23,473 nt of DNA from Akkermansiaceae bacterium UBA1506 (GCA_002323995.1 DCQY01000113.1:1836-25308); one strand, 5' to 3'. Counted from the first letter of the stretch, positions 8,036 to 15,818 are shown. Numbers and translations: made by a program. Notes: generated by a model from the letters alone, not told the origin.

Positions 8036-9006
8036 TCCTCCACTACGGGAACGGCCGAAAGCATCTCGTTGAGTAAATCATCTGGTGTGAGTGATTCAGC
8101 TTCAGCTCGATAAGAAATAGCAAGTCGATGACGTAGAACGTCATGAGCGATGTCTTTCACGTCTTGTGGTGTGGTGTAGTCACGCCCTTCCATAAAAGCA
8201 TTACCGCGAGCGGCTAGGCTCAAGTAAATAGAGGCGCGTGGAGAAGCACCAAAGCGGAGATAGCGCTCCAGATCTAAATCGAACCTCTCGGGATGACGCG
8301 TACAACCCACAAGGCGGATAATGTATTTTTCCACTTTCTCGTCGAGGAACGTTTCTTCGAGGGCACCACGCATTAACATCAGTTCTTCGAGGCTGAGAAT
8401 CGAATCTATCTCAATTTCAGGGGAGGTGCTGGCCATGCGCTGCATCACAAGAAGTTCATGTTCAGGGGTCGGGTAGTCGACCTTGAGCTTGAACATGAAC
8501 CGGTCGACTTGAGCTTCGGGCAGCGAGTAAGTGCCTTCTTGTTCGACGGGGTTCTGGGTCGCAAGAACCATGAAAGGCGAGGGGAGATCGTAGGTCTCTT
8601 TCCCCAGAGTAACCTGCTTTTCTTGCATCGCTTCGAGTAGAGCCGACTGAACCTTTGCAGGAGCTCGATTAATTTCGTCTGCCAATAGCAGGTTAGCAAA
8701 GACAGGACCTTTTTCGGCATTAAAAGAATGGTCCTTAGGGTTGTAGACCAGTGTTCCGGTGAGATCGCCTGGAAGGAGGTCAGGTGTAAATTGGATGCGG
8801 CTGAAGTCAGCTTGGACCGCGCGCGAAAGACTTGTTGCAGTCAGCGTCTTGGCAATACCTGGTACGCCTTCCAGAAGAACATGACCATTGCAAAGCAACG
8901 CGAGGAGCATACGGTCGACCAGTTCCTCTTGGCCGACGACGGCGCGCCCGACTTCGGCGCGAACAGCGTTGAGTTTATTAGCGAAGTCTTCGCGTGTGTT
9001 TTCCAT
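8032..9006 (-). CDS. moxR: MoxR-family AAA+ ATPase
   Basis: A 324-residue AAA+ ATPase of the MoxR family and first gene of the Bat operon. Walker A is G-V-P-G-I-A-K-T (47-54), Walker B L-L-L-A-D-E (106-111) followed by the family motif I-N-R-A-P-A-K-V-Q-S-A-L-L-E-A-M-Q-E; sensor 1 lies at A-T-Q-N-P (149-153) and the arginine-finger region at E-A-Q-V-D-R-F (164-170). A helical lid domain with R-F-G-A-S-P-R-A follows. MoxR proteins are thought to act as chaperones that remodel or load metal ions into VWA-domain proteins, four of which (or VWA-like) follow in this operon. No strong Shine-Dalgarno precedes the ATG; a TATACT box lies only 11 bases upstream, too close for a normal leader. Confidence 0.95.
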   Translation of the reverse strand: MENTREDFANKLNAVRAEVGRAVVGQEELVDRMLLALLCNGHVLLEGVPGIAKTLTATSLSRAVQADFSRIQFTPDLLPGDLTGTLVYNPKDHSFNAEKGPVFANLLLADEINRAPAKVQSALLEAMQEKQVTLGKETYDLPSPFMVLATQNPVEQEGTYSLPEAQVDRFMFKLKVDYPTPEHELLVMQRMASTSPEIEIDSILSLEELMLMRGALEETFLDEKVEKYIIRLVGCTRHPERFDLDLERYLRFGASPRASIYLSLAARGNAFMEGRDYTTPQDVKDIAHDVLRHRLAISYRAEAESLTPDDLLNEMLSAVPVVEE

Positions 9007-9113
9007 GTCTGCGTCGAGTATAGCAACCTCAAAGAGAATATCTGTTTTAATTCCGTGATTCAGGAAATTTCTGGGCTCTCCGGCGTGTCTTTGGGTCCAC
9101 CTATCGGTCAGGT

Positions 9114-9143
9114 AAAACGTTAGTTGCCTAATAACGGGGTTTT
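9114..9143 (-). terminator. Imperfect hairpin after the amidohydrolase gene
   Basis: On the plus strand AAAAC (9114-9118) with GTTA (9119-9122) can pair with TAAC (9132-9135) and GTTTT (9139-9143), leaving a three-base GGG bulge. Read in the minus direction it lies about 18 bases after the amidohydrolase stop and ends in GTTTTACC. The short U run and the bulge make it a weak candidate for the end of the Tct operon transcript. Confidence 0.25.
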
Positions 9144-9160
9144 GGCGAAATAGGAGTAGG

Positions 9161-10096
9161 TCATCTCCGAATTTTTTCCGGAGAAATTCCGTAAACCCTC
9201 ATGGCATTATCACGCATCGCTTTGCGCATGATATCTGTGCCCTTAGGGCGGAGGAATTCTTCAACGATCCTGACGACGTCATCGACTGAACCCCAGTGGG
9301 TGCAGACGCCCCAGTTAGTACCAAAAATAACTCGGTCTTCTCCGAAGGAATCATAACAGTGATCGAGAATCTCTCGGTAGTGATCGAGATCTCTGGGAGC
9401 GTTATCACTGACTCCAGCGAAATTTAAAATACTGGAGATTTTCATGTGAATGTTGGGATGTTTTGAGGTTTCTGAGACGGAGGTTTTCCAGTCGTCGCTG
9501 ACTTTCCCATCTTCCATGCGGGCGCTGTAGCAGTGATTAAGCACAATTTTGAGGTCGGGATAGTCCGTGGCGAGCTGAAGAGCAGCCGGGTGTTGTTCCA
9601 ACTTGATGAGAAGGTCGACAACCATTCCATCCTTTGCGAGCCGAGCAATGTTCTGGCGAGCCAGATCATCTTGGAGGTAGTCGTTGAGTTCTTCTCGGCG
9701 GAAACGAAAGCCGTTAAGATAGCCGGTTGCTTTCCAGGTTTCATAGTGTTCCACAAACTTGGGATCGGAAAGGTTTTCGCGGGCGACGTAACCGCAAAGT
9801 AGATCGGATTTCTCTGCTTGCTCGAAGATCCAAGCGTTTAAATCGACATCGGAATGTTCGACGGCTTCGACGACGAGGGTCGCTGCAATATTTAACCGAT
9901 TTGCAAGTTGGCGGTAATCGTCTGGAGTGACGACTTGTGTCAGCGTGTTTTTAGGATTCTTCCTCTGACCACGTTCGACCTGCCGCTTGATTTGCTCTTC
10001 TCCTTTAAAGTGAGTGTGGGTGTCAATAATATAGGGGTCGCTGGCGGATACGCTAATGGCGATGCTGATCAAGCATAGAGTAGGAAAAGATTTCAT
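9161..10096 (-). CDS. Exported amidohydrolase 2 family metal hydrolase
   Basis: A 311-residue TIM-barrel hydrolase of the amidohydrolase-2 family (lactonases and dihydroxybenzoate-decarboxylase relatives). A signal peptide (about 1-18, ending A-S-A) predicts export. The metal-binding H-T-H follows Asp (D25, H27, H29), and a later His lies in V-L-N-H-C-Y (about residue 188). The strand-8 motif reads F-G-T-N-W-G where many lactonases have G-S-D-W-P; Asn here is known in some family members, so activity is not excluded. The ATG overlaps the tctA stop (ATGA, 10096-10093), tying it to the transporter. A plausible role is opening a lactone or similar carbohydrate derivative outside the inner membrane so the product can be imported. 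Substrate unknown. Confidence 0.8.
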   Translation of the reverse strand: MKSFPTLCLISIAISVSASDPYIIDTHTHFKGEEQIKRQVERGQRKNPKNTLTQVVTPDDYRQLANRLNIAATLVVEAVEHSDVDLNAWIFEQAEKSDLLCGYVARENLSDPKFVEHYETWKATGYLNGFRFRREELNDYLQDDLARQNIARLAKDGMVVDLLIKLEQHPAALQLATDYPDLKIVLNHCYSARMEDGKVSDDWKTSVSETSKHPNIHMKISSILNFAGVSDNAPRDLDHYREILDHCYDSFGEDRVIFGTNWGVCTHWGSVDDVVRIVEEFLRPKGTDIMRKAMRDNAMRVYGISPEKIRR

Positions 10097-11553
10097 GATG
10101 AGATCCGGAGTTTTTTGTGGTTGTTTTCTTTGCGAGCCAACAAAAAGACAGCCAGCACGATAAAAGCGAGGGATACAGGTCGAGCCAGAAGCGGTAAGTA
10201 AGAGCCTCCGCTGGCCATGAGTCCGGCACAGAGGTTTTCTTCAGCGACAGGGGCGAGAACAAAACCAATCACAAAGGGCGCTAGCGGTATTTTGAGGTGC
10301 TCCATAAGCCAGCCTAGAAAACCAAAACCAATCATAACAAAGACGTCGAACCAACGCCCAGACAAGGCATAGGCACCCCAAAGGCATGAAAGGACTACGA
10401 GCGGTGAAAGGATGACACGAGGCACCGCTGAAAGTTTTGCGATCCAACGAGCGCCGATCACCATGATCAGAAACATGACCACGTTCGCAATGAGCATTGT
10501 ACCGATGATGGCGTTAATGGCTTCTGGGTTCTGGCGGAACAAGAGTGGTCCGGGTTGGAGTCCGTGAAGCACCAAGGCTCCCAACAAAACAGCGGTGATA
10601 ACGCTGCCTGGCATCCCGAGAGAAATCAAAGGAATAAGAGCACCTCCTACAGTGGCATTGTTGGCAGCCTCTGAAGCAATGATTCCTTCCTCACTGCCAT
10701 GTCCGAACTTTTCTGGCTCCTTAGAAGAGCGCCGAGCTGTAGCATAAGCGGCTAGGGAGCCTATATTGGCTCCAACGCCGGGAAGAACCCCAATAATGGT
10801 TCCAATCCCAGAGGAACGAATCAGGTTCCGCCAGTGCGGTAGCCAGTGTTTGAAAGGAATAAATGAGGAGTCGTGGCTGTCGCTCTCTTCGGCTTTCGCT
10901 TCCTTAGTGCCGATGTCAGTGAGTATTTTTCCAATCGCGAAAAGGCCGATGAGTACTGGGATTAATTGAAACCCGGCATTCATCGATGTGATCCCAAACG
11001 TCCAGCGAAGCTCTCCGGTAGCCGGGTGGGTACCCGGCATGGCAGCAAGGACGCCAAGGGTTCCGGCGAGCAGCCCCTTGGCACGGGTTGAGTCCCCCAC
11101 CCCCGCAAGCAGGGCCATAGCAAGAAAGACGAGTGAGAAATACTCGAATGGGCCAAGTAAAGTGGACCAGTCGGCCATTGGTTCGGCGAGTAACCACAAA
11201 ACAAACCATGATACGAGACCGCCCACGAGCGAGGCACCAACTCCGAGGCCCAGAGCGCGACCAGGCTTGCCGGCTTGAGCCATAGGATAGCCATCTAGCG
11301 TGGTCATGATAGCCGCCGGAGTCCCCGGCATACGCAGCAGTGTGGCGCTGATGAGGCCACCACTAACCGCACCGACATACATGGAAACGAGCAAAACAAG
11401 AGCCTGGACCGGCTTCATGGCGTAGGTCAATGGCAAGGCCAACGCGATGAGCATTGTACCGGTTAGGCCGGGAACAGCACCTACAGCAATGCCTAAGGTG
11501 GTTCCTATAACAATGAGACCAAGCACGACCGGCGATGTGAAAATTTCAATCAT
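10093..11553 (-). CDS. tctA: TctA: large membrane subunit of tripartite tricarboxylate-type transporter
   Basis: A 486-residue polytopic membrane protein, about 11-12 helices, with the TctA family signature near the N-terminus (G-A-V-P-G-L-T-G-T-M, about 25-34) and its internal repeat (G-V-L-P-G-V-G-A-N-I-G, about 258-268), plus the conserved L-L-R-M-P-G-T-P-A-A-I region. TctA is the ion-driven permease of TTT systems, which take up citrate, other carboxylates or aromatic acids with the periplasmic binding protein TctC and a small four-helix TctB. Here tctC lies directly upstream with an ATGA overlap and no tctB lies between. Substrate cannot be read from sequence. Confidence 0.93.
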   Translation of the reverse strand: MIEIFTSPVVLGLIVIGTTLGIAVGAVPGLTGTMLIALALPLTYAMKPVQALVLLVSMYVGAVSGGLISATLLRMPGTPAAIMTTLDGYPMAQAGKPGRALGLGVGASLVGGLVSWFVLWLLAEPMADWSTLLGPFEYFSLVFLAMALLAGVGDSTRAKGLLAGTLGVLAAMPGTHPATGELRWTFGITSMNAGFQLIPVLIGLFAIGKILTDIGTKEAKAEESDSHDSSFIPFKHWLPHWRNLIRSSGIGTIIGVLPGVGANIGSLAAYATARRSSKEPEKFGHGSEEGIIASEAANNATVGGALIPLISLGMPGSVITAVLLGALVLHGLQPGPLLFRQNPEAINAIIGTMLIANVVMFLIMVIGARWIAKLSAVPRVILSPLVVLSCLWGAYALSGRWFDVFVMIGFGFLGWLMEHLKIPLAPFVIGFVLAPVAEENLCAGLMASGGSYLPLLARPVSLAFIVLAVFLLARKENNHKKLRISS

Positions 11554-12596
11554 ACGGTCTCCTTGTGATTATCTTCGCGCCATACCCAAACGGTGAAAAT
11601 AATAGTTAGGCTGAGAATAATCCAATGAAGCGGAGGAAGTGGTGGTGTGGTTTCAATGGTAATTGCGTTAAGGCGGTCTCCCCTCTCTGTAACCTTAGCT
11701 TTGAGCGCTTCACCGGTGAGGAAGATAGGCTCGATCTGAAGATACGAGAGGCGTTCTTGCACATAAGGAGTTTTCATCGCTTGACCTAATACATCAGCTA
11801 TATAGTCGACCCGTTCCCTTGGAGTTCCTTTCGGTGCCCACCAGAACTGCATAAGACTGTGAGTGGCATCTACCCCTTGTTCGAGAGCGGTGGGAAGATC
11901 CGGCAGGGCGGGTTCCCGTTCTTCGCTGAGGACGGCCAGGGCGCGAATTCCAGCCTCCTTGTATTGAGCATATTCCGCGACAGAGAACCCGGTTACATCG
12001 ACGTGACCCCCTATGAGCTGGTTGAGACGGTTGGATCCACCTCCGGTTTGAGTGAATCGAAACTTGGACCCCGGTTTGCCGTTCTGGACGAAGAGAGCGG
12101 AATAGTGGTTGGGTGCGCCAAGGTTGGTTCCAAAGACCAGTTCGTAGGGTCGCTCCTTTGCCTCTGCCATCAGAGCAGCGAGGCTTATGTATTCGGAGTC
12201 CTCCGCAACAGCGATAACCACTCCGGAGCGGCCTGTTGCAGCGATCGGCTCAAAGTCATCCGGACCCCAATCAGCGTTACCGTAGTGCTGAGCCGTGTAG
12301 ATTCCGTCGTGAAGGCACATAATTATATGTCCGTCAGGTGGGGCATCTTTAGTTATGCGGCTGCCGATAGTGCCTCCGGCACCGCCTTGGTTTTCAACGA
12401 CAAGCGGATGAGGGCTGAGATTATTCTCCCGGATAGCCTTCTGAAAAATACGTGTAAAAATATCACTACCGCCGCCTGCGTTAAAAGGCACAATCACTGT
12501 AATGGGGCGGCTCGGAAAACCATCGCAACTGCCACTGAGGGGAATCAGGGCGAGGCAAAGCCCGATGAGCGCTTGGGTTGGTGAGGCTTTCGCCAT
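11550..12596 (-). CDS. tctC: TctC-type solute-binding protein with C-terminal membrane helix
   Basis: A periplasmic solute receptor of the TctC family, about 348 residues from the ATG at 12596. This start is chosen because a clean signal peptide begins there (M-A-K-A-S followed by a hydrophobic stretch and S-G-S-C-D-G); an in-frame start at 12656 would add 20 atypical residues. Family motifs: F-P-S-R-P-I-T-V-I-V-P-F-N-A-G-G-G-S-D near the N-terminus, V-E-N-Q-G-G-A-G-G-T-I-G, and D-L-P-T-A-L-E-Q-G late in the protein. Unusually, the protein ends in a hydrophobic segment (about 322-340, W-I-I-L-S-L-T-I-I-F-T-V-W-V-W) and a short charged tail, which ordinary soluble TctC lacks. The stop overlaps the tctA ATG (ATGA). 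Divergent from the tautomerase gene. Confidence 0.88.
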   Translation of the reverse strand: MAKASPTQALIGLCLALIPLSGSCDGFPSRPITVIVPFNAGGGSDIFTRIFQKAIRENNLSPHPLVVENQGGAGGTIGSRITKDAPPDGHIIMCLHDGIYTAQHYGNADWGPDDFEPIAATGRSGVVIAVAEDSEYISLAALMAEAKERPYELVFGTNLGAPNHYSALFVQNGKPGSKFRFTQTGGGSNRLNQLIGGHVDVTGFSVAEYAQYKEAGIRALAVLSEEREPALPDLPTALEQGVDATHSLMQFWWAPKGTPRERVDYIADVLGQAMKTPYVQERLSYLQIEPIFLTGEALKAKVTERGDRLNAITIETTPPLPPLHWIILSLTIIFTVWVWREDNHKETV

Positions 12597-12630
12597 AAAA
12601 AGGTTCAATAGGGAAGAATAAACGGGCACC

Positions 12631-12661
12631 TTGAAGGCTTTTCTCACAGGGCACAAATAAT
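12631..12661 (+). promoter_or_regulatory. Possible sigma-70 promoter for tautomerase gene
   Basis: TTGAAG (12631-12636) and AATAAT (12656-12661) resemble -35 and -10 boxes, with a 19-base spacer, longer than the optimum of 17. The predicted start would leave a leader of about 35 bases before the ATG at 12703. A GGAGG at 12666-12670 is too far from that ATG to be its ribosome binding site. Weak evidence. Confidence 0.25.
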
Positions 12662-12702
12662 CTCAGGAGGATTTTAACGGAATCTGCATCTAAAGTGTAA
12701 CT

Positions 12703-13047
12703 ATGCCTCTGGTAAGTATAAGGACAAATGTTTCACTTGAGCGAAAAGCGGAGTTAGCGCTTGCTTCTTCAGCAACTGCTGCGGTGGCCCAAGCCTTAGG
12801 AAAGCCTGAGTCCGTCACAATGGCCTCGGTGGAAAGCGGCGTATCCATGACGTTTGGAGTAACTTCTGAGCCAACTGCGTTATTTGAGGTGGAAGGCATT
12901 GAGTTGATTCCAGAGCCAGCAGAAGATCTGTGCCGGGTGCTCTCAGATCTTGCGGAAGAGACCCTCGGGGTCGATTCCTCTCGAACTTTTGTTAAACTGG
13001 GGAATGTCCCGCGAGGATATTGGGCTGGAAATCGCAAAGTCTATTAA
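12703..13047 (+). CDS. MIF-like tautomerase
   Basis: A 114-residue protein that aligns over its whole length with macrophage migration inhibitory factor (MIF) and D-dopachrome tautomerase. The residue after Met is Pro, the catalytic base after Met removal, followed by L-V-S-I-R-T-N-V as in MIF. A-L-G-K-P-E-S-V carries the conserved active-site Lys (34), and T-S-E-P-T-A-L-F matches the MIF segment S-S-E-P-C-A-L-C, but both Cys of its C-x-x-C motif are replaced. The length equals the family norm (about 115). Such proteins form trimers and tautomerise keto-enol substrates; the physiological role in bacteria is unknown. It is 20-60 bases ahead of the Hint lipoprotein on the same strand, possibly co-transcribed. 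Confidence 0.85.
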   Translation: MPLVSIRTNVSLERKAELALASSATAAVAQALGKPESVTMASVESGVSMTFGVTSEPTALFEVEGIELIPEPAEDLCRVLSDLAEETLGVDSSRTFVKLGNVPRGYWAGNRKVY

Positions 13048-13106
13048 TCGATTACTGGAGTTAGTAATTGAGGCCTCTCTCTTTTATCGATAGGGTAACA
13101 CGCACT

Positions 13107-13670
13107 ATGGGCTTTCCTTTCTTTTCCTCGATTAAGCTGATTCGCGTCATTCTGGCGTCTTTGGCGACCGGCGCAATGGTCGCTCTCAGCGGGTGCTCAT
13201 TAATTGGACCAACTTTGGGAATGGGGCTGGCACTGGCTCCGTTGAAGCTGGCATTTGCCTGCATTCCTGAGGGGACTCAGATTGATACTCTCGATGGGAG
13301 TGTTTCGATTGAAACGCTTCGCGTTGGGGATGTAGTGGTTGGATATGATGGGCAACCGGTCCGCGTTCAACAGATTCACAGTTATCTGGAAGATGCGGAA
13401 ACTGAGTTCTACCAAGTGAAGTTCTCCAATGGTGGCGTTGTTGATCTTTGTAGCATGCACCGCATTGGTGGCATTCGGGCCAAACAATTAGAAGTAGGTA
13501 GTGTGATTTCAGGAGGTCAGGTTGTGACAGAAATTAAGACCTATCGGGGAATTGAATCTTCTTATGATCTTCTGACTGAAGATTTGGGCTACCGGGTTGA
13601 GGGCATCCCAGTCAACAGTATGATTGAAGAAATGTATGAAGCGGGCCGAACCGGCTCCATCCAAAACTGA
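13107..13670 (+). CDS. Lipoprotein with Hint (hedgehog/intein) domain
   Basis: About 187 residues from the ATG at 13107. An in-frame TTG at 13068 with GGAG seven bases upstream is an alternative start adding 13 residues. The N-terminus is a lipoprotein signal with lipobox L-S-G-C (Cys30). After a hydrophobic linker of about 21 residues a Hint fold begins at C-I-P-E-G-T-Q-I (Cys52), typical of intein block A; L-R-V-G-D-V-V-V-G follows. L-C-S-M-H (115-118) fits block B, with His118 as the expected catalytic residue. The C-terminal part, Y-R-V-E-G-I-P-V-N-S-M-I, matches the end of many bacterial Hint domains, but no C-terminal extein with Ser/Thr/Cys follows, so full protein splicing is unlikely. 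Inference: possible self-cleavage at Cys52 would leave a lipidated peptide in the membrane and free the domain. Function unknown. Confidence 0.78.
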   Translation: MGFPFFSSIKLIRVILASLATGAMVALSGCSLIGPTLGMGLALAPLKLAFACIPEGTQIDTLDGSVSIETLRVGDVVVGYDGQPVRVQQIHSYLEDAETEFYQVKFSNGGVVDLCSMHRIGGIRAKQLEVGSVISGGQVVTEIKTYRGIESSYDLLTEDLGYRVEGIPVNSMIEEMYEAGRTGSIQN

Positions 13671-13767
13671 TGTGTAGCCTTGCGGTTTCAGAGCTACTTT
13701 CTCGGTGAGCTTTAGTTTTGCCAAACAGCTTGTCTAACAAATTATAAAGGGCTCCTCGGACCGTTGC

Positions 13768-15156
13768 TTACTCTTCCTCTAGCATGATGTCCGGAAGCTC
13801 AGGCGGTCCGGGCTGCGAGGCGAGGAATTTTTCTACCCAGGCGATGTTGTAGTCGCCGGAGCGGAAAGCGCTATGCTTCAGTATTGAGGCTTGGAATGGA
13901 ATTGTCGTCTTGATGCCTTTGATCACAAACTCATTCAAGGAACGGACCATGCGGGCTATCGCGATTTCGCGAGTGGCACCAGTTACGATCAGTTTGGCGA
14001 TCATTGAGTCGTAATTTGGAGGCACCTCATAGCCGCTGTAGACGTGAGTGTCGACACGGACGCCTCGGCCTCCGGGAGCGTAGAAAAGATTTATCTTGCC
14101 TGGGCTCGGAGCGAAATTGTTATACGGATCTTCGGCGTTGATTCGGCACTCGATGGAGTGGCCACGCGACGAGCTGTTCATCACGTGAGCGGAGAGCGGT
14201 TCTCCGGCGGCCACGCGGATTTGTTCTTTAATAAGGTCACAGCCACGAACCTCTTCGGTGATGGGATGTTCCACTTGGATCCTAGTGTTCATCTCCATGA
14301 AATAGAAATTCTCGTGGTCGTCCACGAGGTATTCAATGGTCCCGCAGTTTTCGTAACCGATGTTTTTTACCAAAGTTTCCGACGCTTCTGCCATTCGCTG
14401 ACGGAGGCCTTCCGTTAGGAGGGGGGAAGGGGTTTCCTCGATGATCTTCTGGTTGCGCCGCTGCATGGAGCAGTCGCGCTCACCTAGCTCTTTGACGTTA
14501 CCTTGACTATCTGCAACAATCTGAAACTCAACGTGATGTGGGTTTTCTACTAATTTTTCTAGATAAACATCCGGGTTGCCAAAGCAAGCTTCAGCTTCCT
14601 GACGTGCAGCGTGAAAAGCGCTGACAAAAGAAGCTTTATTGAGAGCTGGACGCATACCACGGCCACCTCCTCCGGCGGTGGCCTTAATCATGACCGGGTA
14701 ACCAATTTCTTCAGCCAACTTGATGGCCTCCTCTTCGGTTTCGACGATACCCTCAGATCCAGGGGTCACCGGGATCCCATACTTGGTCGCAGTGGCGCGG
14801 GCAGTATTCTTGTCGCCCATCATCGTGATAACTTCTGCTGAAGGGCCTATAAATTTAACGTTACAGCTTTCGCAGAGTTCGGCGAAGCGGGCGTTCTCAG
14901 AGAGAAATCCGTATCCCGGATGGATGGCATCAACGTTTGCAATTTCGGCAGCGGAGAGAATAGCCTCCATCCGAAGATAGGATTCAGAGCTTGGAGGAGG
15001 TCCGATGCAAATGGCGTCATCAGCGAGGTGAACGTGCATGGAGTCCACATCGGCCTCAGAATAAACGGCAGTAGTGCGAACCCCGAGTTCCTTGGCGGCA
15101 CGAATAACGCGGAGGGCGATTTCGCCACGGTTAGCTACAAGTATATTTTTAAACAT
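13768..15156 (-). CDS. accC: Acetyl-CoA carboxylase, biotin carboxylase subunit
   Basis: A 462-residue biotin carboxylase that charges the biotin on AccB with CO2 from bicarbonate using ATP, the first half-reaction of acetyl-CoA carboxylase in the cytoplasm. The N-terminal domain starts V-A-N-R-G-E-I-A-L-R-V-I-R-A; the ATP-grasp glycine loop is A-T-A-G-G-G-G-R-G-M (about 160-170); E-R-D-C-S-M-Q-R-R-N-Q-K and E-M-N-T-R-I-Q-V-E-H-P-I-T-E are the metal and catalytic motifs. Length is slightly above the E. coli enzyme (449), due to a short acidic C-terminal tail. It lies 48 bases after accB and is surely co-transcribed. No anomaly. Confidence 0.97.
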   Translation of the reverse strand: MFKNILVANRGEIALRVIRAAKELGVRTTAVYSEADVDSMHVHLADDAICIGPPPSSESYLRMEAILSAAEIANVDAIHPGYGFLSENARFAELCESCNVKFIGPSAEVITMMGDKNTARATATKYGIPVTPGSEGIVETEEEAIKLAEEIGYPVMIKATAGGGGRGMRPALNKASFVSAFHAARQEAEACFGNPDVYLEKLVENPHHVEFQIVADSQGNVKELGERDCSMQRRNQKIIEETPSPLLTEGLRQRMAEASETLVKNIGYENCGTIEYLVDDHENFYFMEMNTRIQVEHPITEEVRGCDLIKEQIRVAAGEPLSAHVMNSSSRGHSIECRINAEDPYNNFAPSPGKINLFYAPGGRGVRVDTHVYSGYEVPPNYDSMIAKLIVTGATREIAIARMVRSLNEFVIKGIKTTIPFQASILKHSAFRSGDYNIAWVEKFLASQPGPPELPDIMLEEE

Positions 15157-15204
15157 GGCGTATCAGATCCACGTTGTCCGGTGGGTCCCTTTTTGGGCGC
15201 TGGA

Positions 15205-15684
15205 TCAGGAGGTTTTGACTCGGAAGAGCGGCTCACCGAATTGAACTGCGGTTCCGTTTTCTACAAGGATCTCGACGATTTCGCCTGCGATCTCTGCCTG
15301 AATTTCATTCATAACCTTCATGGCTTCGACGATGCAGACGGTGGTGTCAGCACTGACTCTATCGCCGACCTTAACGAACGCGTCAGCGTCTGGAGCTGAA
15401 GCGGTGTAGAAAGTTCCGACCATTGGTGAAGTGATTTCCTCGGTGCCAGCAGGGAGACCACTTGGCTCAGGGTCCGGCGCGGCGCCGGCAGGAGCAGTGG
15501 CAGGAGCAGCGGCGGAAGCAGCGGCGGGAGCGGGCGCTGAAGCCATCAATTGGGAAATGGCTGCGACGTCAACGTCTCCGCCCTTTTTGAGCTCAAGCTT
15601 CGTTTCGTCCTGCTCGAGCATAAATTGAGAGAGCCCATGTTCATCCATGAGTTCGACGATTTTCTTAATATCTTTGAAGTCCAC
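15205..15684 (-). CDS. accB: Biotin carboxyl carrier protein of acetyl-CoA carboxylase
   Basis: A 159-residue AccB. The N-terminal segment (1-48) is the usual helical lead, then an Ala/Pro-rich flexible linker (about 48-80), then the biotinyl domain. Biotin attaches to Lys123 in E-A-M-K-V-M-N, a small variant of E-A-M-K-M/L-M-N. The start is GTG at 15684, supported by a strong Shine-Dalgarno (GGAAGG, eight bases upstream on the minus strand); the sequence M-D-F-K-D-I-K-K-I fits family N-termini. AccB carries the carboxyl group between AccC and the carboxyltransferase AccAD, which is not in this window. Confidence 0.96.
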   Translation of the reverse strand: MDFKDIKKIVELMDEHGLSQFMLEQDETKLELKKGGDVDVAAISQLMASAPAPAAASAAAPATAPAGAAPDPEPSGLPAGTEEITSPMVGTFYTASAPDADAFVKVGDRVSADTTVCIVEAMKVMNEIQAEIAGEIVEILVENGTAVQFGEPLFRVKTS

Positions 15685-15818
15685 AGCAGTTGCCTTCCGG
15701 GTTGAAATTCAAGGGGCCTTATTAACGGTTCTAAGTTGAGACCGCGACAACTCTCACGCAGAATTTGGGTATTTTCCAGCGCAAAAAGCCCCCGAAAAAA
15801 GCGTAGAATAGTGATTCG

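Noticed and set aside
9017..9022. TATACT on the minus strand as a moxR -10 box
   Set aside because: It is 11 bases from the ATG with no matching -35 at 16-18 bases, leaving no leader for a ribosome site.
11859..12584. Long plus-strand open frame (241 codons) opposite tctC
   Set aside because: Its translation has no family features, while the opposite strand encodes a clear TctC with signal peptide and motifs. It is an antisense shadow.
13671..13767. Possible terminator between the Hint gene and accC
   Set aside because: Only weak 4-5-bp pairings (for example GTAGC/GCTAC with a 14-base loop) and no T run worth calling.
14920..15399. Plus-strand open frame of 159 codons spanning accC and accB
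   Set aside because: It lies opposite two definite genes and has no independent support.
15470..15545. Short GC-rich GCAGGAGC/GCGG-type repeats
   Set aside because: They encode the Ala/Pro linker of AccB, a normal low-complexity feature.
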